This document shows, piece by piece, positions 1 to 10,668 of a stretch of DNA of 27,602 nucleotides. The first letter of the stretch is position 1, and every line of letters begins with the position of its first letter. Position numbers and translations under genes: made by a program. The stretch is from Seison nebaliae. Lineage: Eukaryota; Rotifera; Pararotatoria; Seisonacea; Seisonidae. Below the pieces are notes generated by a model, which saw only the letters and a list, made by a program, of their open reading frames with translations, made no database searches and was not told the origin of the DNA. Where the stretch lies: assembly GCA_023231475.1 (NCBI GenBank), contig JALJEE010003140.1:1-27602 (forward strand), read 5' to 3'.

Positions 1-433
1 CAAATGTAGATAGAATGTACGTACAAATTCAGACGACCAATGTATAGGAATTTCGCGAAACACTTGTTTTTCAAATTCCAGACTTCAAAATTTTTGTACG
101 TAAAAAATACATTTTGTTCGTGTTCGTTTCCCCAGCACTAACAGTTATATACTGTGTTTTACTTATTTTCAATCAATAAATTTCAGAAAATCAAAGTCTG
201 CGTGGCTCTTTTGTCCATGGCTCTTTTGTCTCGTGGCTCTTTTGTCTCGTGGCTCTTTTGTCTCGTGGCTCTTATGTCCTAGACTCCGTTTAACAGATCT
301 TAACTTAAGAATTGGAAAAAATATAATTTTTAGAATTTAATAAAATAAGTTTTGAATAAGTAAATAGAAAAGAATGTTTTAAAAATGGAAATTAATCATT
401 ATGTACAAATAGAAGAAATTTTGATGGCAAATT
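1..433. other. Noncoding 3' flank of the RhoGAP-START gene
   Basis: No credible open frame was seen here. Apart from the minisatellite at 201-279 it is AT-rich sequence. On the minus strand the hexamer ATTAAA occurs at 336-341, about 95 bases beyond the stop codon of the RhoGAP-START gene, and could serve as a variant polyadenylation signal. That role is a guess. Confidence 0.5.
201..279. repeat. 16-base minisatellite, five copies
   Basis: Five head-to-tail copies of a 16-base unit (cgtggctcttttgtct) lie at 201-216, 217-231, 232-247, 248-263 and 264-279. The two central copies are identical, the second is one base short, and the first and last differ at one or two positions. It is a short tandem repeat in the 3' flank of the neighbouring gene. 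No coding function is visible. Confidence 0.9.
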
Positions 434-3400
434 TTAAGATGTATTAAGTAGACGTTCCAAATGAATCATAGGATAGATGAGAAAATGGAGAGCGTATTGT
501 CGATTATACCAATCCAGTGATCGTCCTTTAATATCTTGACGTAATAATCGTCGAATAGTTATGGAATGGAATTTTTTTAATGAAGAATTCGTTACTGATT
601 GAATTGGTTCATGAAAATCTTTAGTTATAATCCATGCAGATGTCAAAGTGATTCCTTCGAGATTAATTTTATTAAAGAATTTCTCAAACGAATTATTCTG
701 CTCTTTTCGTTGTACATTGTCATTCGTTTCCATATCGATAGGAGTAGTCGTTATTGTTTGTCTTTCATGCGTTGCTCGCTTCCTAAAACTTCGTCGATGA
801 TATTCATCTTTTCGTTCACAGATATCATTACTTATACTACATGTGTGTCGTCGATAACTGTTCGATCTCATATGATCTTTTGTTATCATATTATTCGTAT
901 CATGCCTTTGTTCTTGTTCTTGTTGTTCATCGCATAATGATGAAGAGGAAGCGTCTTCATGATTCATTTTTTTCTTTTCACTTAATCGTTTTCGACTTTT
1001 GAATGATATTCCTCTTTTATTTTCTGTTGTTTGAGATGTTGATTCGACAATTTTCATTGATTTGGAATCGATGGAAGTAGATAAAATCATGCATCGAGAC
1101 CAGTCGTGTTCAATTCCACTCAGATATTCGAAAGATGATTCTTCAAATTCTGTGAATTTCCTGAATGGAAACGGTTCAATCATCGGATTTATTTCATATG
1201 AAATAATCGATGTTTCTATTCGTTGATTCTCCGATGTTCTACTCTGCATCTTTCTTCTTTTAAACGAATCATTTACGTAAAATGTATTAAAATTATTAGT
1301 ACGTTCATTAATAATTTTTATCAATTTCTCACAAATTTCAGAGCACTGCTTTGTTGGAACTTTTAGACTTTTGGTAACCATCCAAATCTTATCAGGAAGT
1401 AATCCGTCATTAATAAATTTGGATTTTATTTGATACTTCTCTAACAATTGATGCATCTGTAAATGTGTCAACAACGAGCGACATCCAATTTTACATTCGA
1501 CCGATTTACCGTTCGAGAACGATGCCTTCCTCAAAATATCTTGTTCATTCAACCAATTATTCTTGAAATTTGTAGAGATTTCTTTCCTGATTGCTAATTT
1601 CGTATAACCGATAATATCTTCCGATGATTTTCTCCTACTATTTCCTGTGACAGTCGACGGTGATGATGTAACTTCTGATGATTTTTTTCCATTATTCTTC
1701 CCATCGAATTCTTTCCGTTCTTTCATCAACGATGTATCCATCGTAATATAGCCATGATCTGCATCATTTGAGTAAACATTCGCATCAGTCTGTTTCAAAG
1801 TTGAAGAATTATATGTTAATTGTTTATCGTTCAATTTGGGTAGAACTAATCCATAAACTTTCGATAAGCTTCGTTTGATGTTATTGTCATTGGGTAGAAT
1901 GAAGAGATTTCTAGCATTATCAATCATGAAAGTTAAAATTTCTTGTAAAGTTTTCGTATCTTTTGTTATACTAATATCTAGATTTCCAACAATTCGATTT
2001 TCAACCATCTCATTCATTGGTGTCGTTAAAGAATCACATTTAGGTGTAGATATCGTTTCATTATTTTGATCCGACTTCTCACTATTCGATGTAATTTGTT
2101 GTGAATGTTTCCTATCGGAACAATTAATCGAACTATCCGATTGTATACAAGTATTGATATTATTTTCATTTTTACTATTCCTGGTTTTATCCTGAACTAC
2201 ATACGTCATTTGTGATGTTTCCATAGAAGTGGATGTTTCATTTGGATCGATCAACGAACTATCGTCACCAATATGGAAAACTGCACTTCTTTCTCTTAAT
2301 AAATTATTTGATAATTTTGACTTCGAATATACATCAGATGTTGTTTGAATTTTACGATTGTCTAATTTGGAAATTTTTGTGAAAGATCTACGTAATTGAT
2401 CATTTTGTTTATTATTCAATTTCTTCTCACTTATCGATTTGAGATGAATAGTTTTCGGTTTATTCGATGATTTCCTTCGATGATGTTGAATGAGATTCTT
2501 ATGGATCTTCGAAATTTTCTTTCGATAATTTGGTTTCGTAGATAAATGGTCAAATGAGTAGACGGTTTTCATCGGAAGTGAAAATATTGCTGGTAGGAAA
2601 CATGTAGCTAAATTACATGAAGTCATCTTTTAAAAAATAGAATTTAAGTGAAATAAATTATTCCATTTAATAAACTAACTTGGTGAGATGACGAATGTTC
2701 AGCTATTTCCAATAAAAATAATAGTAGAAATTGAAGTATTTCTCTCTCGTAATCGTTCATTAATACAATACAAAAATGACATAATCGACATTTGTTGAAT
2801 GTTTCGACATCTATAATATATTGATCGATTAACTCGTAGAAAGAAGGAGAATAGTAACGTGGGAAAAGTATATAAAGTAAATTGGAAATATTGTTTGAAA
2901 TGAGTGAAGATGGGAAACTTCTGAAATAATTCTTCAAGACATCAGCAAAATCATAAATATATTGTTGCATGACATCATTGGAATTGATGTTTTTGAATAA
3001 ACCGAGATTGAATTCATTATAATTTAGAAGACCTTTGGAATTTTGATTGATGTTAAGACGATCAAATAAATTAAGAATTACAATAAATAATTGTGCTTTT
3101 ACATCTTCATTATCGATGGACGACGTATCTGAATTGAATGTTTTAGAAACCATATCAGATAACAGTGTCCGTTCATCAATCACTTCGATTAATGTATTCA
3201 TAATTTGAATGAAATCGATTGTTTCATTAATAAATTCGATTCGTCGATGAGCACCACATTTACGGAAAATGCCATTACTTGTCCGAGAATGAACTAAAAT
3301 TTGCTTCATTAAACATATAATTCCACTCGTCAATGGATATCCGAATAATGCAGCAATCTCATTTAAAGTCAATCCATTCAATGAACGTTCCAAGGAATTA

Positions 3401-6360
3401 TGGGAACGATGTATTGTCGATAATCGTTTTGATATTCTCAATTTCGTTGTACTTTTTCGGAACTTGGAAAAATGTGCTGCTAATGATGCACCAGCAATAG
3501 TCGTCGGTGATTTCTTCATGACATTTGAATTAGGAGGAATATCAATTGATCGCTTACCTGATGTCGGTGGTTTATCTAAACTATCCATCAATTTTTTCTG
3601 AGCATGGCGGAAACTTGAAGTTCGAAAGAATTTACTTGTGGTTATTGCTTTACTTCCTGATTTGTTAGGCAATTGATTATTATCAGATATGGAAACAGAT
3701 TGGGGTGAATCGACTGAAAATTTCATGTTTGTTCGATCCATATCAGCGGATAGACTATTATTATGATTCTTTTGCTCATTCAAAGTTATCATCAAATTAG
3801 ATTTCTTTTTTGATTTGTTTCTTTTCGAACTCAACACGTTTAAACGGAAACGAAGTTTATTTTTTCTATATTGAACTGAAGAATTTTTGGAAAATTTTGA
3901 TTCATTATCATCATGATGATCATCTTTCTTCGGTGTAGATGTATTTTGTGGTCGAAGCGATTTATCAGAAGGTGATAACATCAAATTAGTATCGGATAAT
4001 GATTGTCTTTTCATAATGAGTGATCCTTTCGTTTTCACTATACTCTTCTTTTTCTTATGTTCCATTTGTTTCTTTTCAAAATGCAGTTGTTGTTGTTTCT
4101 CGATCATTTTGTCAGCCTCCTCACGATTCTGTTCATAAAATGAATTATAGTTCGGATAAGTTGTGGACATAAATGAACAAGAAATTTGCATTTCAAATTC
4201 ATTCCGAATTTCTTGTAAAGATTTTCGAAATTCTAACGAATCTGTATCGCTTAAAATTTTCGAATATTTTTTGAAAAGAAACAACAATTTATCATAACTA
4301 ATTTGCTTCATCGATTCGAGTTGACCTAAAGTTAAAGTGTTTAGGTGATGTCCGACGATTTCACGAGCAAATAACGGTTTATATCGTTTGACGAATGAAT
4401 GCCAACGATGAACTTTTGTATGGGTGCGATGTATCGAATCAGTTCGTTCTAGTGAATTATTTTTCACTTTCTCCTCATTGGAATATTCATTGGGTGTTAT
4501 ATCGACTTCTTTCATAACTATCCGATTTCGATCAAAATGTCTCATTTGTAAATTCCTTTTCAATTGACTGCAATCCTCCATATCTTGTGAGGAGGATGTA
4601 TGATGAATATGTTTGATATTTCTCAATTTCCTTTCAACAAAATTCTTTTTGTTGGCATTAGAATTTTCATAAAATATACGCGATTCTTTTGACATCATTG
4701 TTTCACCACCATCAGAACATTTTTTATTTGGTGGTCGTTCATTAGCAGGTGAATTGGTATTTCTCGTCGAATCTCGTGAGATTGACGTGTGGGTCATCAT
4801 TGCACTTCTCGTCGTCATTGATAATTTAGGTGAAGTGATAATATTCTCATCTTTCATTCCACTCTTCTTCAAAACATCATTCGATAAGGAGACTATATTC
4901 ATTTCATCATCAGTCTTCCATGATAATTTCGTCTGCGATGTCTTGTTCAATAATGGAGGTGATGATGATATGGATCTAGATGGTAATCTCTTTTCTTTAT
5001 AAAATTTCTTCTTCTGAATAATCCTATTCTCTTGTTCTCGACTAGCAAAAGAGGAAGATAACAAATTACCAGATTGAGATGATATAGTAGTAGTTGTTGT
5101 TATTGTTGTTGTAACAGTGACAATCGTCGAAGGAAGAATAGAGAAGAGTTTTTCATAAGATTGATCTGGTGTTTTATATGAATTCGTCATTTCTAATATG
5201 TGATCATCATCATCTCCATCATCGTCGTTATTTTGTTGATCTACTCTATCATCTTCTACAACAGACGACTGTACAATCCTATTCTCTATTAAGTTTGACA
5301 TTTGATCAGATATTGATGTTTGTTCAAGTCGCTTTTGTAAAGTTTCTTCATCGTTCCTCCTACGACGATGCTTTTGTGAACTGATACAACAATTAATTGA
5401 AAATAAAGAAAGACGTTCTTTCTTCTTCATTTCTCTAACACGAACCGTTCTTTTCTTTCTGAAGAATGAATACTGGGTGGTCGTTTGACTAAAATTGATT
5501 TTTGGAGAAAGACATTGGTAATCATTAGATAAACAATGTGAGGTGTTTATTCGATCATCATTTGATAGATGTTTCTCTTTTCTTTTACTGGTCAAACGAT
5601 TCGAAAGGATTTTCTCATTATTCTGACCATTTACATCAATCACATCATTAACACCACCACGAAGACTACCACCACCACCGCCACCATCATCGTCATTTAT
5701 AATAAGACTATTACGAATATAATTTACATCAATTTCATCATCATCATCATCATCATCATCGTCATCGTCATCATTATGATTAATAATATTTCTCCTATTA
5801 ATAATATTATTCGTAAAATCGATGTTTATATTTCGATTTTTCTTTTGTTCTAATTGAAATTCAAAAAAATTCTCCACGCTCTTTTTGTCGTTAACGAAAT
5901 GTTTTTTATTATCATTTCTCCATTTCTCTGTTAACTCTGCTTCTGTTGGAATTCCGTAATCTTGACAGTTTTTACCATGATACTCGTCCTGACGTTGACG
6001 GTGAAGATGACCATGAAATAAATGAATTTTCTTACCAAATAGCGATCTTGGAGAAGGGAGAAATTTATAATGAATATTCTTTTCGTTTTTACATAATTCT
6101 CTTGTTCTTATTTTCGTTTTCCTTTCATTCTTCTTCAATTCAATTTCGTCAGTACCAACTTTCCTCTTTGTCATCGTATCATTCTTCATATTACCCAACA
6201 ATTGAAAGTTATCATTGTAAGACGGTTGGTTGGTTGATGACGAAACGATTAACAAATTATCGTCTTTATATTCTTCTTCGCTCATCTTGTGTGTTGCTTG
6301 AGCATTCTGTAAGATCATTTCTTCATTGTAACAATTTCCACGACTTGTCGTGTTGCCCAT
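434..6360 (-). CDS. cv-c: RhoGAP-START protein, DLC/STARD13/crossveinless-c family
   Basis: Predicted Rho GTPase-activating protein of 1,957 residues. Exon 1 is 6360-2680 and exon 2 is 2626-434, joined by a 53-base phase-0 GT-AG intron (2679-2627). The start is the first ATG of the frame, with an in-frame stop six codons upstream; it gives MGNTTSRGNC, a good N-myristoylation signal. Residues 1 to about 640 are low complexity with runs of Asp and Gly. A WHSF...LGQLESMKQ segment near residue 650 matches the linker before the DLC1 GAP domain. The RhoGAP domain starts near FGYPL (about 1006), has the arginine finger in GIFRKCG (Arg about 1033, codon 3264-3262), then DFADVLKNYFRSFP and, across the splice, MTSCNLATCFLPAIF. 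A START domain fills the C-terminus (IWMVTKSLKVP near 1640; QDIKGRSLDWYNRQYA near the end). No SAM domain is visible. Family members inactivate RhoA at the cortex and adhesions. Both domains carry insertions. Family call is firm; further upstream exons are possible. Confidence 0.86.
2627..2679 (-). other. 53-base intron inside the RhoGAP domain
   Basis: On the minus strand the donor reads CACCAA|gttagt and the acceptor ttttttaaaag|ATGACT. Removal joins the two long frames in phase 0. This places ...EHSSSHQ directly before MTSCNLATCF, which restores the last helix of a RhoGAP domain, including the Asn conserved in the family's NLA motif. Without the splice both halves end inside the domain. 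Confidence 0.85.
5735..5776. repeat. CAT/CGT microsatellite coding a poly-Asp tract
   Basis: A trinucleotide run, (tca) with some (tcg), lies inside exon 1 of the RhoGAP-START gene. Read on the minus strand it encodes about thirteen consecutive Asp residues. About 60 bases away, at 5666-5690, a run of cca/ccg triplets encodes six consecutive Gly. Both tracts sit in the disordered N-terminal part and are likely to vary in length between individuals. Confidence 0.9.
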
Positions 6361-9300
6361 AATTCTTTGTATCAATTATCCAATTTAATTATTTGATTAT
6401 TAACGATAAATTTATCATGAACCATCTTGAATCTCAATGAATAATTGATGTCGCATAATATTTCTATGATTCAAAATAAATGTAAACAAAATTAGGTTTA
6501 CCAAACCATTTTTAATCTTTCGTTATTCCAACTAAATTTCACCACAATATCTTGAAGCCAGAAGCATGCATAATTTACTGAATACCTGAAGTACATTGTG
6601 GGAACAAATGACGAATTCTTATTCGCCTTGTTGTCTAATCAGTAATTTGAATGAGAAATTTTAATTTGATTGAAATGGACATGAAGCAATTTTTATTTCT
6701 GTCTTCAATCAAATTAACACAAATTCAGAATGACGAAAAAATCATTCGAAATGAAGAAAATATTTACATTAGAAACACCTTAGAAAAACTGAGCAGAAGA
6801 GAATTTGAGAAATTGAACTACTCATCAAAGATGATCAAAATATGATTCATCATATTATGTGGATTCATTGAAATGTTCTTCACAATACCCATCATTCCAT
6901 TTCACTTCCTTTCTATGAGGGAGAGAATGCATAAAATTTTCTGCTTCCTCATTCAAAGAGAAACAAAGTAGAAAATGATTTCACAAAATAGGAAAATTTC
7001 AAAAAAGAATTAAGAGATGGACAATGCTCAAACTCAATTAATATAAAATTAAGAAAATAGATTAATATCAAATACATATAATTCAATGGAAAGTCAAGAA
7101 ACGAAAACGCTTAATTTATCTGATCGATTCTGTCATTCTAATGAACAATTTCGAATTACGTAATCAGAATTTTAGTTGTTTTGTTTCATTCACATTCTAT
7201 ATCATCATTTCACAAGATCTTTTATGGTGGACTATTAAGAAATATTATTAGTTACTATTTTATTGTATTATTTTTTTTAGTAAATATTTAGTTATTATTA
7301 CTATTCGTTCAAATAGCAAATGAAATTGAATGCCAAATGAATGTGAAATTAAAAAAATTTCTGTTAGAAAAACATACAATTTGGAGATATAAGACAGTAG
7401 AAGTTAAAGTAACTTAATAAATTCTTTAATCATATTCTTTCCATTAACAATTGTGCGTTACCATAAGACTGAAATAAAATAACATTATATGACTAATTCG
7501 AATAAAAAGTCCATGCGCCTAATGTCTACTCATCAGAAGAGTTCAATCGAAACATGGTACGATGGTCGATATCGGATGGCAGAACATTTACGAGAATTAC
7601 TCCATTTCGACATAAATTCAAGAGGAAAATATGAAATTTTGTTAATAGAGAATTCCAAATAGAAACGGCGGAATTGAGAAATTTATCACGGATGTGGGAG
7701 AAACTAACTAATTAGAATTATGCATAACTTCCCCCAATTAATGACATGAAGAGGATAGTGGAAATTTTTAATTAAAATGCTGATACTATATTTTGATAAA
7801 TATTAAAGATACATGAAAATTAAGAAGTATTTCGTGATAATCCATCATCATATCGTTCGCACATTATTATCTTTCGCCAAATGATATAGATCATTTCGTA
7901 TAGAATAAAATATTGATAGTCGTTTTTATGTGGATGGAAATTTCTTAAATAAAAATTAGTAGTCAACTTTCGCCATAATGGAAAATTTATGTGAATAACA
8001 ACAAAAGATGCCAATAATGACGTATAATTTTTATATCTATACATGAAAATTGGAAAGATAAACGTAAGACATTGTATTCAGCTACGTAGTAGTGAAAAAA
8101 TAAGAATAGACTAAAACTGTCTAAAATTTTTTCTTTAGAAAATCTATAATAGGTTCCATCAGATAAGCAATGAAGTGGAAGAACAATTCCAATATTTCTT
8201 ATCGTTGTCAGCTGACACCTATTCAATTACTTTCATTCAAAGCTCTAAGGCTCATTTAGCATGTAAGATGAAACAATGTTCTCTATTGTCAATAAATTTC
8301 ATCTAAATGAAACGAATTTATTGTATAATTCCCAAACGGAGTAATCCTTCTCGCCTGGCATCAAACGAATATATTTCAAAGAAGAAAGGAAATGACATTT
8401 GTGAATAACTCGTACAATATTATCATGAAATTAATACAGGATGTTAATAAATTTTCCAATTCACTTTCTCTCCGGTATTGACAACCCCGGAAATTTTTTT
8501 ATATAAAGTACCCAACTTCTGGTCTTTTGAATGATAGGACAAATCATGTACAATTATCTTGTTTCTCTTCTCTCCGACTTGATAGAACAATTCGGAAAAA
8601 TAATATTAGATAAGATGTGAAACGAACACATTCAGTTGGACATTTTTTGGAGGTATTTGTATAACGTTTTTTAAGGATCGCTAAAGGAATAAAATGTAGA
8701 ATATAATTAATCGTTAATGATTATGGATCAATGATTGAATAATCTAAATTCCTCTCATATGGATGAGTGATATGGTTCACTTGTTATGCATCATCTTCTT
8801 GATAAAAAAATACTCATAATATATTCCAATCATAACTATCAATTGAAGTATAAGAAAAAAAGGTAAGGTCCACAAAAGGAGTCAATATCGCATACTTAAG
8901 TCAACCTGAAAATTGTATTCCAAACAAATTGAAAATTGTATCAAATTATTTCTCATATTGTTATTTACATCTTAATCTAATTCGATGAAATAGTTTGTTC
9001 TGATAATTATTCTGTCCCGTAATACTCATCTGTTTCAAGTAGTTCAGTAACATCACGATAATATATTGGACTGTGAATTGGTTATATTAATAATAAAATT
9101 GTGAATAAGTTCATTTTAAATTGAAATGCACAGAAAAGTAATCCAGCACTCGATAACTCTTAACCACTTAACTCAAAATGAGAAGACGAAAGAAGAACAT
9201 CTCATTGAAATTGTTATTCTCTCTCAATCGAACAAAAGAGGGAATTTTACTTAAAATTATTAAAGATAGAAAGAAATCTGTCTAAATAACTTTTCGTTTA

Positions 9301-10011
9301 ATGACAAATTGGGTTAGTTGGTTCTCGATCAAAGAATATAAATGAACTCATTTAACTTATCATCGGTACGCTAGAATAAAGATTATTGGGTTAATAGACG
9401 AGAGAATTATGACATTTCCATTTATTAGTTGATTAAAGATAACATGATAAAGAATAAGTAGTTGAATGGAAAGAATACCTTGTTCAATTGTCAAATAATA
9501 ATTCCTTATTCAAATTTACAAAAAGCTTTAAATTTTCTTCAATTAAAAATTATGTGCATCATTTTGCGCATGTGAGAAATATGGAATGGAGATGAAGAAA
9601 ATTGTTTCCTAGAATGAAATATATGATTCATAATTCTGGTACTCATTAATTAGAAACCTGTTTTACCTTTTTTACCGTCAATAGAAAATTTCACAGTTAT
9701 TATTTTGTTGCATAATAACAAATAATTACTAATTATGAAAGATAAATAATAAGTGATGATAATTAAATGAAAATAATCAAAAAAATCTCAGAAATACCGT
9801 CTTTGTCTCGAATGATTTTGCTGAGTTCCTGTTCAAACGCAAATTTTGCAAAAATGAGAAATCTTTATTTTTAACAGGAAATGGATGACAATTATCACGA
9901 GAAGAATAAGTATATTCTTCTCATACAAAAGAAAAGTCGACCGTATAAAAGACATGGGAATCTAGTGCTAAAAATCTGCATAATAAAAAGTGGGAATGCG
10001 CGCAATTTCTA

Positions 10012-10042
10012 TGCCCTGCCCATTTTGTAGGCAGCTCAGGCA
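10012..10042. other. Imperfect hairpin in a GC-richer patch
   Basis: Within tgccctgcccattttgtagg and the bases after it, the arms tgcc-ctgcc and ggcag-(ctca)-ggca can pair around a nine-base loop, with a four-base bulge on one side. The local base composition is richer in G and C than the surrounding kilobases. It might be a small structured element or nothing more than chance. Confidence 0.3.
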
Positions 10043-10646
10043 ATTATTAAGCATGCCTCTATTCATTTTTCTACAAGTTTCCGCTAGAAACTTTTTTGGA
10101 AAGTTCTTGATTGGAGTTCTTGGAATTAAAACTTGATTTACAAATTATTTCCAAGAATTTAATCCGAATTTCGTAATTGTTCTTCGAATAATTATAACAT
10201 ACCAAACATTTTTTTTTATCCCTCTAATATTATTTCCATTTTGAATACATTTTAATTGTACATAGTCTGGCTATAGACGAATTTGTGCAAAAAATTCTGT
10301 TTCATTTGTTCTAGCCGAAAAATTTGGGAAACTAAATTTGGTCATAGTAAGATGTAAATTAAACGAACCATTGACCATATTAAATGATATTGTTATTATA
10401 TCATGTATATGATCGTTAGCATAAATTGCGATAATGAGAAAGATACTTACTCAGAATGATAGACAGATTCCACAAGAATTGTCAAAAAAACTGAATGATA
10501 AAATCAAATCTTCTTATAATAACATCATCCGAAATTTATTATTAATCGTCGAACTTTATCTGTTGTTGAAACTTTCACTGAAGTTGACAATGGTAAAAGA
10601 TATCAAGTGAGAATAAATGAAGATTGTGATTCATTATGTAACTGAT

Positions 10647-10668
10647 AATAGGTACTACCTATTAGGTA
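10647..10668. repeat. Alternating inverted-repeat cluster TAGGTA / TACCTA
   Basis: AATAGGTA and TACCTATT form a perfect 8-base inverted repeat with a one-base spacer (10647-10663). The second arm then forms another palindrome with a following TAGGTA, again with a one-base spacer. The result is three alternating half-sites in 22 bases. It resembles a site for a dimeric DNA-binding protein, but no such factor is identified. Confidence 0.45.

Noticed and set aside
3040-3110. EF-hand-like segment (NQNSKGLLNYNEF) in the RhoGAP insertion
   Set aside because: Gly and Glu sit at EF-hand positions 6 and 12, but position 1 is Asn, position 5 is Lys and there is no paired second hand. It also aligns partly with the DLC1 VNYEG segment. 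Treated as chance.
5569-5853. Plus-strand frame of Ile/Thr repeats
   Set aside because: It is the antisense shadow of the Asp/Gly low-complexity part of the RhoGAP-START gene.
6651-6845. Plus-strand 64-codon frame
   Set aside because: Composition follows the AT-rich background (Asn, Ile, Lys, Glu), with no domain and no sign of neighbouring exons.
8461-8520. TATA-like box (tatataaag) with a ccgg...ccgg pair as a promoter
   Set aside because: No gene starts within a reasonable distance on either strand, and TATA-like strings are common at this base composition.
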